From Gammaproteobacteria bacterium (GTDB lineage: Bacteria > Pseudomonadota > Gammaproteobacteria > JAADJB01), in the NCBI GenBank assembly GCA_013151035.1, contig JAADJB010000036.1:1-61447 (forward strand): a stretch of DNA of 61,447 nucleotides, in the 5' to 3' direction. The position numbers were made by a program, and so were the translations under genes. This document shows, one piece after another, positions 17,904 to 27,667 of the stretch. How positions within the stretch are numbered: the first letter of the stretch is position 1; the number at the start of each line of letters is the position of its first letter. Below the pieces are notes generated by a model that did not search any database, was not told the DNA's origin, and saw only the letters and a program-made list of their open reading frames with translations.

Positions 17904-18790
17904 TCTGGAAACACACCTGTTGATAGATAACGATCACCACGATCACAGATAATCACCACGATAACCGCATCCGGTTCTCGCCTCGCCACACGCAGAGCTG
18001 CTACCACCGCGCCACCCGACGAGATACCAGCAAAAATACCTTCCTTCTGTGCCAGTGCCCGCGTGGTATCCTCAGCCTCCTGCTGCCCCACATCAATCTG
18101 CTCATCCACCCGTTCATCCTGATAGATGCTCGGTAGATATTCCTTAGGCCAACGACGAATACCGGGGATTGCAGCACCCTCTTCCGGTTGTACACCGATG
18201 ACCTGTATTTTATTATTTTGTTCTTTCAGGTAACGTGAGACCCCCATGATGGTGCCGGTGGTTCCCATTGCACTAACAAAATGCGTAATCTCACCCTCGG
18301 TATCACGCCAGATCTCAGGCCCGGTACTTTCATAATGCGCCAGCGGATTATCCGGGTTGGAAAATTGATCCAGTACCAAACCCTTGCCCTCACGCGCATA
18401 TTGATCCGCCAGATCACGCGCACCCTCCATGCTCGCCTGTTGACTCACTAGCACAATCTCGGCACCAAAGGCACGCATTACCGCACGTCGTTCCACGCTC
18501 ATGTGTTCCGGCATAATCAGAATCAACTTGTAGCCACGAATCGCCGCCGCCATCGCCAGTGCAATCCCGGTGTTACCACTGGTTGCCTCGATCAGGGTAT
18601 CACCCGGATGAATATCACCGCGTAATTCAGCATGATGAATCATGCTCAATGCCGGTCGATCCTTGACCGAACCGGCTGGATTATTACCTTCAAGCTTAAC
18701 CAACACCGTTCCCATATCGTCAGTAACCAGACGTTGTAAGGCAACCAATGGGGTATTACCGACAAAATGATCCAGATGATGTATTTTCAT
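17900..18790 (-). CDS. cysM: Cysteine synthase B (O-acetylserine sulfhydrylase, CysM type)
   Basis: This 296-residue PLP enzyme makes cysteine from O-acetylserine and sulfide or thiosulfate. The PLP lysine is in NNPAGSVKDRPALSMI, the wording typical of CysM rather than CysK. Other signatures are EATSGNTGIALAMAAA (substrate loop), MGTTGTIMGVSRYL (phosphate loop) and GISSGGAVVAAL. CysM can use thiosulfate to form S-sulfocysteine, which fits the YedE and DsrEFH genes at the left end. It heads the cysM-exonuclease-rlmD run. Confidence 0.95.
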   Translation of the reverse strand: MKIHHLDHFVGNTPLVALQRLVTDDMGTVLVKLEGNNPAGSVKDRPALSMIHHAELRGDIHPGDTLIEATSGNTGIALAMAAAIRGYKLILIMPEHMSVERRAVMRAFGAEIVLVSQQASMEGARDLADQYAREGKGLVLDQFSNPDNPLAHYESTGPEIWRDTEGEITHFVSAMGTTGTIMGVSRYLKEQNNKIQVIGVQPEEGAAIPGIRRWPKEYLPSIYQDERVDEQIDVGQQEAEDTTRALAQKEGIFAGISSGGAVVAALRVARREPDAVIVVIICDRGDRYLSTGVFPE

Positions 18791-18895
18791 AGGGTGCAGT
18801 TTACTGCATTAACCTGTTAATTTCATGGAAAAATGACACATTTACCCTTCCGATAAGATAGAATCATATCTACTTGATATTGTAGAAAATAGATA

Positions 18896-21004
18896 ATGAA
18901 AGAACCTATGTATAACAAACACCTACTATCTGCTATCACCCTGTTGCTGTCACAAAACGCCTTCAGCAACGAGCATGTTGATGACTTCGAAGATTACCTG
19001 ATGGATGAAATGCCCATCGTGCTTTCGGCTACCCGCCTGGCACAACCCAAAAGCGAGGCACCCGCAGCCATGACCATTATTGATCGTCGTATGATTGAAT
19101 CCAGTGGTGCTATCGAGATTGCAGAGTTATTTCGTCTGGTACCCGGCTTTCAGGTTGCCTATGCCAGTGGAGCCAATACTGGATATACCATGACCGTCAC
19201 CTATCATGGTTTTAGTGGTGAGCGTTCCAGTCGCACCCAGGTGCTGATTGATGGTCGTTCAGCTTATAGTGCAGCCGATGGTACTGTGGACTGGTTCAAC
19301 CTGCCGATCACCATTGATGATATCGAACGCATTGAAATAGTACGCGGACCCAATGGTGCCACCTTCGGTGCCAATGCCTTTATTGGCACTATCAACATCA
19401 TTACCAAGGATCCAAATGAATATAGCGGAACCGACTACATCGCCACTTATGGTAATAAAGGCATACGCGAGGGTACCATACGCAATCATTATCAATCAGA
19501 AAAACTTAATCTCCGTATTACCGCCAGAAGATCCATGGATACTGGTTTTGATAACACTCGCTTTCTAAAAAACCGCAACAACCCTGCATCTGGCTACGAA
19601 ACCTTTATCGCAAATGACCAGAAACGCACAACACTAATCAATACTCGTGGTGATTATGAGATTAATATAAACAACAAGATTGATTTTGGTATTAGCTATG
19701 TAGAGGGTTATCGCGCACAAGGCGCTAATGGTGATGCGAACTATATTCCAAATGACATGATTGCTCTACCCCATGACAGCAATACAATATTTCAACATGA
19801 ACATATACGCTGGACACACACTCGAGGGGATGAAGAAGAGATTAGCGTTCAATTTTTTCACTCCTATAATAACCGTAAGGAAATCGCCTATGATGTCTTT
19901 GCCAACTCGGGAAACCCAGGCTATATCGCAGCCTTTGGTAGTGATGCCATGCTTGATTATGGCAAAAAGGAACAACGTTACGAAGTTGAACTCCAACATA
20001 GTAAACGAATCAATGAAGACTACCGCCTGATATGGGGAACAAGCGCACGATTAGATCGTGTCAGCAGCCCCACATGGTTTGATCGTACAAGTGACATCAG
20101 AACATATCTGTATCGCATATATACTAATCAGGAATGGCATGCCAGTGACAAGATCCTGATCAATGCTGGTATCATGCTGGAACATAGCAGCCTTAGTGGT
20201 ACCGAGACGGCACCCAGGCTCGCCATCAACTATGCTGTTACCCCTAACCATAATATCCGGCTCGGTGCATCCAGGGCGGTTCGCCTGCCGAATATCTACG
20301 AGGCCTATGCTGCAGTACAACCACAGACTTATAACGGCATCATCATTACCCAGTTCCAAAAAAGCACAGGTAATATTCGTACAGAAAAGGTATCGTCTAT
20401 TGAACTGGGTTACCTATGGAATCAACCGTCCATTCATACCGAACTGGATGTCAGGATATTCCGTGACAAGATTACTGATTACATCAAACAGGGGGTCAAG
20501 GACAAAGGCCCCGCTGCAACCTGGGAATCCTATATCATGAATAGTCCCGGTATAATTATCAAAGGAATCGAATTCAGCCTGAATTATAAACCAAGCCGAT
20601 ATAGCTTAATCAATCTCAACCATGCCTACCTCAATGCCCGTGGTGCCTCAATTGATCGCTTTACCGATATTAATGACCCAGCAACCTATGCCTATGAAAC
20701 CGGTGATTACAGAAATGTCCCCACCCAGACCACCAGCCTGTTTGTCAGTCATCGACTAGCCAATCAATGGGATGTCAGTGCCATCTATTATCGTGTTAGT
20801 AATATGCGCTGGCAGGGTAATGGCGATGATATCCCGGGACAAGATCGACTGGATCTAAGGATATCCAAAAAATTTAAGCTGGCAGGTAACGATACCAGTG
20901 TCGCCATTACCGCTCAAAACATCCTGGGAGAATATGTAGGATTTGCAGATGGTTTCATCATGGATACCAAGGTTTTATTAAACCTTAAGTTACACTTGAA
21001 CTAA
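18896..21004 (+). CDS. TonB-dependent outer-membrane receptor
   Basis: This 702-residue protein has a signal peptide (MYNKHLLSAITLLLSQNAFS), a possible TonB box at MPIVLSATRL, and a plug domain at about 45-165 (EIAELFRLVPGFQV, QVLIDGRSAY, IERIEIVRGPNGATFGANAF). A 22-strand-type barrel rich in alternating aromatic residues follows. The ligand cannot be read from sequence. The second in-frame ATG at 18908 may be the true start, since it gives a cleaner signal peptide. A periplasmic binding protein and a hybrid kinase follow in the same direction, so the receptor may feed a sensing pathway. It is divergent from cysM. Confidence 0.92.
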   Translation: MKEPMYNKHLLSAITLLLSQNAFSNEHVDDFEDYLMDEMPIVLSATRLAQPKSEAPAAMTIIDRRMIESSGAIEIAELFRLVPGFQVAYASGANTGYTMTVTYHGFSGERSSRTQVLIDGRSAYSAADGTVDWFNLPITIDDIERIEIVRGPNGATFGANAFIGTINIITKDPNEYSGTDYIATYGNKGIREGTIRNHYQSEKLNLRITARRSMDTGFDNTRFLKNRNNPASGYETFIANDQKRTTLINTRGDYEININNKIDFGISYVEGYRAQGANGDANYIPNDMIALPHDSNTIFQHEHIRWTHTRGDEEEISVQFFHSYNNRKEIAYDVFANSGNPGYIAAFGSDAMLDYGKKEQRYEVELQHSKRINEDYRLIWGTSARLDRVSSPTWFDRTSDIRTYLYRIYTNQEWHASDKILINAGIMLEHSSLSGTETAPRLAINYAVTPNHNIRLGASRAVRLPNIYEAYAAVQPQTYNGIIITQFQKSTGNIRTEKVSSIELGYLWNQPSIHTELDVRIFRDKITDYIKQGVKDKGPAATWESYIMNSPGIIIKGIEFSLNYKPSRYSLINLNHAYLNARGASIDRFTDINDPATYAYETGDYRNVPTQTTSLFVSHRLANQWDVSAIYYRVSNMRWQGNGDDIPGQDRLDLRISKKFKLAGNDTSVAITAQNILGEYVGFADGFIMDTKVLLNLKLHLN

Positions 21005-21070
21005 CCGATAGTATGAAGCATTAATTAATATGTTTTTAACACATGGAATTATTTGTCTTGCAGGATGCTC

Positions 21071-22009
21071 ATGTTAACGTCTATTAGTCGGCTATTACTC
21101 CTCTCAATCGGGCTGTTATTGGCAACCATGGCTCAGGGTAGCGAGGCAATAAAAACCTGTGCTATTACCATCATCTTCAACCCGCAAAACGAGACCCATC
21201 AAAGCGTACAGCAGGCCTTAAACAATGGACTGCAACAAGAACAGAACACACGATGTCTCATCACAGCCATTGATTACACCCACAATCAAAAACAAACAAT
21301 AACCCGAAATCAGGACCTGGTTGTTAGCATTGGCTCAAAGGCATCCGAATGGGCTATTAACAAAGTCAACCAGTCCCCGTTACTGGCAATCATGGTATCG
21401 AGTGAAAAATACAAGTCCCTCAGCACGCGTTTTCCCGGTCAATTATCAGCCATTGTTATTGACCAGCCCATTGCTCGTTACTACCAGCTTATCAAGGCAA
21501 GCATGCCCGATATTCAACATGTCAATACGGTATTCGGATCACATTCCAGAAAACGCAAACCAGAGATGGTCGAACAAGCAAAAAACTATGCCATAAAACT
21601 TCATTCCTATACATTATCGACACATGATACGGTGCTGGATGCCTTAAACCGCATTATGACGAAATATAATAGTGTGTTACTGACCCTGCCGGATCCTGCT
21701 GTAATCAATAGGCGTAGCATACGTTCCATATTGTTACACGCCTATCACAAAAATACCCCGGTATTCGGTTTCTCCAGTAATTATGTCCGTGCCGGTGCCA
21801 TTGCCGCTGTATTCACTACCCCAGATCAATTTGGACGGGAGGCCGCAGATGAAATTATCCTGCGTGCAGATAACAAACAGTTTTCCAGTACACAAATGAA
21901 ATACCCATCACGATACGACATCAAAACCAACACACGCGTAATTAAATCCATGAATCTGGTTCTCCCTTCCTTAGCCGAAATTCGTAAACGAATGCGAGCA
22001 CAACCATGA
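21071..22009 (+). CDS. ABC-type periplasmic substrate-binding protein (TrpX/YtfQ-like fold)
   Basis: This 312-residue protein has a signal peptide (MLTSISRLLLLSIGLLLATM, cleaved near AQGSEA). The body resembles the ABC_sub_bind family: a repeated Rossmann-like layout with LVVSIGSKASEWAI, the hinge region around DIQHVNTVFGSHSRKRKPEM, and NTPVFGFSSNYVRAGAIAAVF near the end. The ATG at 21071 has AGGA five bases upstream. No permease or ATPase genes accompany it. Instead its stop overlaps the start of a hybrid histidine kinase by four bases, so it probably presents a ligand to the kinase's periplasmic domain. Confidence 0.8.
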   Translation: MLTSISRLLLLSIGLLLATMAQGSEAIKTCAITIIFNPQNETHQSVQQALNNGLQQEQNTRCLITAIDYTHNQKQTITRNQDLVVSIGSKASEWAINKVNQSPLLAIMVSSEKYKSLSTRFPGQLSAIVIDQPIARYYQLIKASMPDIQHVNTVFGSHSRKRKPEMVEQAKNYAIKLHSYTLSTHDTVLDALNRIMTKYNSVLLTLPDPAVINRRSIRSILLHAYHKNTPVFGFSSNYVRAGAIAAVFTTPDQFGREAADEIILRADNKQFSSTQMKYPSRYDIKTNTRVIKSMNLVLPSLAEIRKRMRAQP

Positions 22010-24699
22010 TTAAGGGCATACGTGAACGGGTACTTATCCTCACCCTTATCCCTACCATCGTAGCCTCGATGGTGCTTTCTGTATTCTTTGTTTATGCACA
22101 GATCGAGGATTTCAATCAATCATTACACTTTCATGGACAGGCGATTGCCAACCAACTCGCACCCGCCAGTGAATACGGCGTATTTTCCGGCAATCTAAAG
22201 GTACTACAATCATTGGCGAATAATGCAGTAAAAGAAGCCGATGTTTACTCCATCATCATCAAGGACATTGATAATAATATCCTGGCAAAAACCATCAATC
22301 CTCAGAGCAAAAACAACCTTGAGTTACGCAAGAAACTACTCTTTAGTGCCTCAATATTACAAAGCGAGATTGTTATAAATGATCTCGGCCAGGACTCCAC
22401 GCCCCGGACAGAGCCAGCTAGAAATATACTCGGCACCGTCAATGTGCAACTGGACCATAGTCGTGCCAGCCAAGAGGTTCAGGAAATCATTATCAACAGC
22501 ATCATAATCATTATTATTGCACTGCTGATCAGCACACTGATTGGTCTCAGATTTGGTCACCACATTATTCAGCCAATCCTGGACATGACACACGGCATTG
22601 AAAAAATCGGCAAGGGTAAGCTATCAACCCGAATTAATGCCATTTCCAAAGGAGAACTTGGCAGACTGGAAAAAGGCATCAATGCCATGGCCGACAGCAT
22701 GGAGTCATCACGACGACAACTCATGGACGAAGTCTCTGAGGCAACATCAGATCTACGAGAGACACTAGAAGCGGTAGAGATACAAAATGTTGAACTCTCG
22801 TTAACCCGCAAACAGGCACGACTGGCCAATAAAACAAAATCCGAATTTGTTGCTAATGTTAGTCATGAACTAAGAACCCCGATGAATGGCATCATTGGTT
22901 TTGGAAAATTGTTATTACATAGTCCTTTAAACAAAGAACAAAAAGATTACGTCGAAACCATCCTGAAATCATCGACCAACCTGTTAAGTATCGTTAACAA
23001 CCTGCTGGATTTTTCAAGGATTGAATCCGGGAAAATAGCCGTGGATATCCAAGCTTTTGATTTAAGGGAATGTCTGGAAGAAGGGATTAAATTACTGGCT
23101 CCCGAGGCGCATAAAAAGAATCTTGAACTGAGCCTCCTCATCTACAACGATGTCAACACCATGGTGTTCGGTGATGCCTTGCAGCTACAACAGGTGATTA
23201 TTAATCTAGTTTCAAATGCCATTAAATTCACAGATCAAGGTTCTGTCATCATCCGCGTCATGCTGGAGGATGAAGACAAGAAATATATCTCATTACGCAT
23301 TACCGTCACCGATACCGGAATCGGTCTGAACAATGAAAAAAAGGATCTTTTATTTGAAGCCTTTAGCCAGGAAGACACCTCAATCACCCGAAAATACGGT
23401 GGTACTGGATTAGGTCTATCCATCTCACGCAAACTTATGCAATTAATGGGTGGTCAAATCGGTATCAATAGTGACCAGGACAAGGGTGCAAGTTTCTGGG
23501 TTACACTAAAATTACAGAAAAACCCCGCTGGACATACACCGTCCACACATCCGTTAGACGGCATGAATGCCCTACTCTACGAATCGATGAACATATCACA
23601 GCTCGCCACGCAACATCTGCTTGATATGTTTGGCCTCAAGACCACTATTGCCAATAGTCCCGAACAATTAGCCAGGCTACTGGAAAACAATCAATATGAT
23701 ATTCTGTTAATCGATATTAATCATCATGAACGCATGGAATCCCATGATAAATATTACCGCTATAACAGTGGCAGAATTATACCTGCTATCATTATCAGCA
23801 ATCATATTGAAGACCCGCAACAGTCTATATTACGAAATAAAGCCTTCACTCAATTAATCACCCGACCAGCCAGCAAAAACAATCTGATTACCGCCTTATA
23901 TAAATTACTAGGCATCAATAGTAACGAGATAAAAACGCAGAATAGCCATAAAGACATTGATCATGAAGAACAAAAACATATACTCCACGGTATTAATATA
24001 TTACTGGTTGACGACAATGAGATTAATCGCAAACTAATCACTATACAACTGAAACAAATGGATGCCCATATAGATATTGCCAGCAGTGGTGAAGAGGCTA
24101 TTCAGCAATGCAACAAAAACCAATATCATCTTATCCTGATGGATATTCACATGCCCGGAATGAGCGGCCCGGATACAACTAAGGTGATTCGTAGTCATAG
24201 CTCAATAAACAGCAAGACTCCTGTTATCGCCCTGACCGCCAATGCCATCCCTGAGAAACGAGCAGAATGGTTCTCCGTCGGGATGATTGATTGCCTGATA
24301 AAGCCAGTATCGAATGAAGACATGGTGGATACGATCCTAAGTCATATTAATATTAATATTAATACTGATACTGATACTGATACTGATAATCAACCCGTCA
24401 CTAAAATAATAGATAAAAATAACGCAGAAAAACCAACAACACTGGATCTGAAAAAAATGTTGTTCGATGAGGTTAAAAGGCTATTCCCCCTGATCGAGAA
24501 AAGCTATCAATCAAGAGACTATGATGAGATGCAGTCGCTAGCACACACACTCAATGGTGCAGCAGCCTATTGCCAGGCAGAGCAATTAAGAGTAGTCGCA
24601 AAACAACTGGAAAACGATATTCATTCAGCAGACCAACAAGCCATCAAACGATCCTTTGATGCCCTTGCTAACCTGGTTAACTCGTCATTCCGGATGTAA
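22006..24699 (+). CDS. BarA-like hybrid sensor histidine kinase
   Basis: This 897-residue kinase has one membrane helix near the N-terminus, a periplasmic domain to about residue 165, a second helix (SIIIIIIALLISTLIG), HAMP, and HisKA with NVSHELRTPMNGIIGFGKLL. The HATPase region shows NLVSNAIKFT, DTGIGL and GGTGLGLSISRKLMQLMGG. A degenerate receiver domain (about 515-640), a complete receiver (ILLVDDNEINRKL, LILMDIHMPGMSG, ALTANA) and a C-terminal HPt domain (SLAHTLNGAAAYCQAEQL) follow. This is the tripartite BarA/GacS layout, but the preceding overlapping binding-protein gene suggests a dedicated input. A hexanucleotide ACTGAT repeat lies between the second receiver and HPt. Confidence 0.93.
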   Translation: MIKGIRERVLILTLIPTIVASMVLSVFFVYAQIEDFNQSLHFHGQAIANQLAPASEYGVFSGNLKVLQSLANNAVKEADVYSIIIKDIDNNILAKTINPQSKNNLELRKKLLFSASILQSEIVINDLGQDSTPRTEPARNILGTVNVQLDHSRASQEVQEIIINSIIIIIIALLISTLIGLRFGHHIIQPILDMTHGIEKIGKGKLSTRINAISKGELGRLEKGINAMADSMESSRRQLMDEVSEATSDLRETLEAVEIQNVELSLTRKQARLANKTKSEFVANVSHELRTPMNGIIGFGKLLLHSPLNKEQKDYVETILKSSTNLLSIVNNLLDFSRIESGKIAVDIQAFDLRECLEEGIKLLAPEAHKKNLELSLLIYNDVNTMVFGDALQLQQVIINLVSNAIKFTDQGSVIIRVMLEDEDKKYISLRITVTDTGIGLNNEKKDLLFEAFSQEDTSITRKYGGTGLGLSISRKLMQLMGGQIGINSDQDKGASFWVTLKLQKNPAGHTPSTHPLDGMNALLYESMNISQLATQHLLDMFGLKTTIANSPEQLARLLENNQYDILLIDINHHERMESHDKYYRYNSGRIIPAIIISNHIEDPQQSILRNKAFTQLITRPASKNNLITALYKLLGINSNEIKTQNSHKDIDHEEQKHILHGINILLVDDNEINRKLITIQLKQMDAHIDIASSGEEAIQQCNKNQYHLILMDIHMPGMSGPDTTKVIRSHSSINSKTPVIALTANAIPEKRAEWFSVGMIDCLIKPVSNEDMVDTILSHINININTDTDTDTDNQPVTKIIDKNNAEKPTTLDLKKMLFDEVKRLFPLIEKSYQSRDYDEMQSLAHTLNGAAAYCQAEQLRVVAKQLENDIHSADQQAIKRSFDALANLVNSSFRM

Positions 24700-24710
24700 C
24701 GAAGCTGTAA

Positions 24711-25082
24711 TCACTCACAGACAACAAAAGCTAATGCGTATTCTCTTTCATCGCTGATACTCAAATGAATTTTATTCACCTCCAGATGATTGGATATATC
24801 CTCGGCCACTCCGCTTAATCGCAGTTCCGGCTTACCCTTAGCATCATGGATAATACTGATATCCGCATAATGTATTCCTTGTGAAAAACCAGTACCCAGA
24901 GCCTTAACTGTGGCCTCTTTAGCGGCAAAGCGTTTAGCCAGGAAATGAACCGGGTGTTGCATTTGATAATATTCAGACAGCTCATGCTGTGACAGTATCT
25001 TTTGTGCGAAGCGTTGTTGAAAACGTTGGTGTATCTGACGAATCCGCTCGACACTCACAATATCGGTACCGATACCAATCAA
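24711..25082 (-). CDS. acpS: Holo-[acyl-carrier-protein] synthase
   Basis: This 123-residue AcpS transfers 4'-phosphopantetheine from CoA to apo-ACP. The signatures are IGIGTDIVSVERI at the start and RFAAKEATVKALGTGFSQGI in the middle (metal-binding Asp and Glu). The start codon appears to be TTG at 25082, with AGGTG just upstream inside the end of pdxJ. It is the last gene of the conserved recO-pdxJ-acpS run. Confidence 0.95.
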   Translation of the reverse strand: MIGIGTDIVSVERIRQIHQRFQQRFAQKILSQHELSEYYQMQHPVHFLAKRFAAKEATVKALGTGFSQGIHYADISIIHDAKGKPELRLSGVAEDISNHLEVNKIHLSISDEREYALAFVVCE

Positions 25083-25084
25083 GG

Positions 25085-25828
25085 CTACACCTGTCTCGCT
25101 GTCTGTATCAGGGTCTTCATCTCACTCACGGCCGATTGCAGCCCCGTAAACAGGGCGCGCGCAATAATAGCATGCCCAATATTCAGCTCACGCACCTCAT
25201 CAATAACTGCAATCGCCTGAACATTCTGATAATTCAAACCATGTCCGGCATGAACCCGGATACCTTCATTGTGGGCATAGCTGATATTTTCAATAATCAC
25301 ACCCAGTAAATGCTCCTGCTCCATTGAACTAGTGGCATCAGCAAAGTGACCGGTATGAATCTCGATACAGGGTGCCCCACATTCCAGCACCGCATCAATC
25401 TGTTTCCTGTCGGCATCAATAAATGGAGACACACGAATACCGGCATCCGCCAGACGCTGGCAAGCCGTTTTAATCGTCGCCCGTTGACCTGCAACATCCA
25501 GACCACCCTCTGTTGTCAATTCTTCACGACGCTCTGGCACCAGACAGCAATCTTCAGGTTTTAAGTTCTCGGCAATCGACAACATCTCATCGGTTACCGC
25601 CATCTCCAGATTCATACGTGTCAACAACACCTGTTTAATCAACGTAACATCACGTTCCTGAATATGTCGCCTGTCCTCGCGCAAATGCAAGGTCACGCTA
25701 TCGGCACCCGCCTGCTCAACCTCAATCGCAGCCTGTACCGGGTCGGGATAACGGGTTCCCCGTGCCTGTCGCAAGGTTGCCACATGATCAATGTTGACAC
25801 CTAACAAGATGGGTACGCTTTGATTCAT
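25085..25828 (-). CDS. pdxJ: Pyridoxine 5'-phosphate synthase
   Basis: This 247-residue TIM-barrel enzyme condenses 1-deoxyxylulose 5-phosphate with 3-amino-2-oxopropyl phosphate, the last step of de novo vitamin B6 synthesis. The opening [21 protein letters not shown], the motif [20 protein letters not shown], and [15 protein letters not shown] near residue 190 are diagnostic. It lies 19 bases downstream of recO and two bases upstream of acpS. Confidence 0.97.
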   Translation of the reverse strand: MNQSVPILLGVNIDHVATLRQARGTRYPDPVQAAIEVEQAGADSVTLHLREDRRHIQERDVTLIKQVLLTRMNLEMAVTDEMLSIAENLKPEDCCLVPERREELTTEGGLDVAGQRATIKTACQRLADAGIRVSPFIDADRKQIDAVLECGAPCIEIHTGHFADATSSMEQEHLLGVIIENISYAHNEGIRVHAGHGLNYQNVQAIAVIDEVRELNIGHAIIARALFTGLQSAVSEMKTLIQTARQV

Positions 25829-25847
25829 TGTTCTACGCTCTCTCTAA

Positions 25848-26594
25848 TCACACACTATCTACATTCAGATGATTATTCATATCCCTGCATACTGCACGAG
25901 TCTTCATTGCCGACACACCCACATGATGCGCTAACACAAATCGCATCAAGCGTTTCGCCTCAAGCTGACTGCGTGGTGTTTCAAACACCTCATTATGCAA
26001 TGATAACAAACACTCACCGGATACCTTTACCCCGGATAGCACACCGGCTTGATAGACCCTCGGACCTGTCTCGGGGATATATTCATATTCTGATTCTTCT
26101 TTAACCTGTAAGCCGGTATTTTCTTCCACATCAAGCAACAAGGCATAACCCAATTGTTGTAACAGTTTTTTTTCAAATAGCCTCAGCGTTAATTGCTCAT
26201 CGCCATCAGAAAAAAGATCCTCTATTGTCGCTGCATAATGTTCAAACAATTCACTATGTGGATCATGTCGATGCAACAACTTCAGAATAAGTTCATTAAT
26301 ATAAAAACCACTGAGCACACGTTTACCACTAATTATAAAACCGGTCGATGCCGCTTCAATATCCGTTAGTGTACCCAGATCCCCTCGCTCCAGCCATGAA
26401 ATCAACAGTGGTTGAAACGGTTGAAATAGTGCCTTGTTACGCGAACGGGATGAACGTGCGCCTCTTGCCACCAACCCCACACGCCCATACTCATGACTAA
26501 ACACCTCCAGCAACAAACTGGTATCACGATACGGTCTGTGATGCAGAATATACGCCGGTTGCAGGACAATTTTATTACGTTTACTCACAGCCAA
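25848..26594 (-). CDS. recO: DNA repair protein RecO
   Basis: This 248-residue protein matches RecO, which works with RecR/RecF to load RecA on SSB-coated gaps. An N-terminal OB fold (LQPAYILHHRPYRDTSLLLEVFSHEYGR) is followed by a helical region with YINELILKLLHRHDPHSELF. The start appears to be TTG at 26594 or GTG at 26588; no strong Shine-Dalgarno is seen for either. A 114-bp palindromic element lies 20 bases upstream, between era and recO. Confidence 0.92.
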   Translation of the reverse strand: MAVSKRNKIVLQPAYILHHRPYRDTSLLLEVFSHEYGRVGLVARGARSSRSRNKALFQPFQPLLISWLERGDLGTLTDIEAASTGFIISGKRVLSGFYINELILKLLHRHDPHSELFEHYAATIEDLFSDGDEQLTLRLFEKKLLQQLGYALLLDVEENTGLQVKEESEYEYIPETGPRVYQAGVLSGVKVSGECLLSLHNEVFETPRSQLEAKRLMRFVLAHHVGVSAMKTRAVCRDMNNHLNVDSV

Positions 26595-26613
26595 ACTGTT
26601 AATGTTAACTCAA

Positions 26614-26727
26614 GAGACAGGGATTGTTCCTCTCTAACAGAGACCGTCAACCGCAGGGATGCGGCTGTCGAGCCACCATGGATGGTTTCACGGTGTGTCT
26701 CTGTTAGAGAGGAACAATTCATGTCTC
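26614..26727 (+). repeat. 114-bp palindromic element, copy 4
   Basis: The 31-base arms (starting GAGACAGGGATTGTTCC) are complementary with two mismatches. The core carries the CCGC/GCGG hairpin variant. It separates era from recO. On the plus strand its 3' arm reads AGAGGAACAATTCATG, a Shine-Dalgarno-like box followed by an ATG that no gene uses here. Confidence 0.93.
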
Positions 26728-26740
26728 GAACTCAAATAAC

Positions 26741-27661
26741 TTACTTATCAACATAGGCATCCCAATCATACCCCAAACTACGCAATGCCCGCTCATCATC
26801 CGCCCAACCCTCTTTCACCTTAACCCAGAGTTGCAGAAAGACCTTTTTCTCCAGTTGTCGTTCCAGATCCTTACGTGCGTCACGCCCAACCTGCTTCAAT
26901 ACTGAACCCGACTTACCAATAACAATCGCCTTTTGAGAATCACGTTCCACCCAGATCAAACCATGAATACGAGTGATTTTCTCCTGCTCCTCGAACTTCT
27001 CAATTTCAACCGTCAGACCGTAGGGCAATTCCTGCCCCAAGCGTCTGAATAACTTTTCGCGAATAAATTCGGATGCCAGAAAACGTACACTGCGATCCGT
27101 AATCTGATCCTCATCAAAGAGTGGTGGTGCCACCGGAATCATATCCCTTAGCAAGCCTTCCAGTGCATCGACATGCTCTCCGGTAATAGCCGAGATAGGC
27201 AATATATGGGCAAATTCATAACGCGTAGTAAGTTTTTTCAGATAAGGTAAGAGATCCGACTTGTCTTTCATACGATCAATCTTATTGATCGCAACAATAA
27301 CCGGTACCTTGAGATGCTCGAACTTATCCAATACCAGTTGATCCTCATCGGTCCAACGTCCTGCATCCACCAGCATGACCACCACATCGACATCATAAAG
27401 GGCATCAGATGCCGCCTTATTGAGAAAACGATTAATCGCCTTTTTAGCATGTCGATGCAGACCCGGCGTATCCACATAGATCATTTGTGCACCATCATCT
27501 GTTTTGATACCCAGGATACGATGGCGAGTCGTCTGTGGCCGTCTAGAGGTAATACTCAGCTTTTGGCCCAGAATCCGGTTCATCAATGTTGACTTACCCA
27601 CATTCGGTCTGCCAATTAATGCAATCATTCCACAACGATAATCTTCTTGCTCTTTTAACAC
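26741..27661 (-). CDS. era: GTPase Era
   Basis: This 306-residue protein has a small GTPase domain (G1 GRPNVGKSTLMNRILG, G3 DTPGLH, G4 NKIDRM, G5 SAITG) followed by a C-terminal KH domain (GLIWVERDSQKAIVIGKSGS). Era binds the 3' end of 16S rRNA during 30S assembly. The start is GTG at 27661 with AGGA ten bases upstream. It follows rnc by six bases, as in the classic rnc-era-recO operon. Confidence 0.97.
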   Translation of the reverse strand: MLKEQEDYRCGMIALIGRPNVGKSTLMNRILGQKLSITSRRPQTTRHRILGIKTDDGAQMIYVDTPGLHRHAKKAINRFLNKAASDALYDVDVVVMLVDAGRWTDEDQLVLDKFEHLKVPVIVAINKIDRMKDKSDLLPYLKKLTTRYEFAHILPISAITGEHVDALEGLLRDMIPVAPPLFDEDQITDRSVRFLASEFIREKLFRRLGQELPYGLTVEIEKFEEQEKITRIHGLIWVERDSQKAIVIGKSGSVLKQVGRDARKDLERQLEKKVFLQLWVKVKEGWADDERALRSLGYDWDAYVDK

Positions 27662-27667
27662 GTTTAT

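Noticed and set aside
24340-24395. Phase-variable repeat switching the kinase on and off
   Set aside because: The repeat unit is six bases, so slippage keeps the reading frame.
26493-26756. Plus-strand open frame across element copy 4 with an RBS-like box and ATG
   Set aside because: It runs antisense to recO and into era without similarity to known proteins; the RBS-like box is a feature of the element arm.
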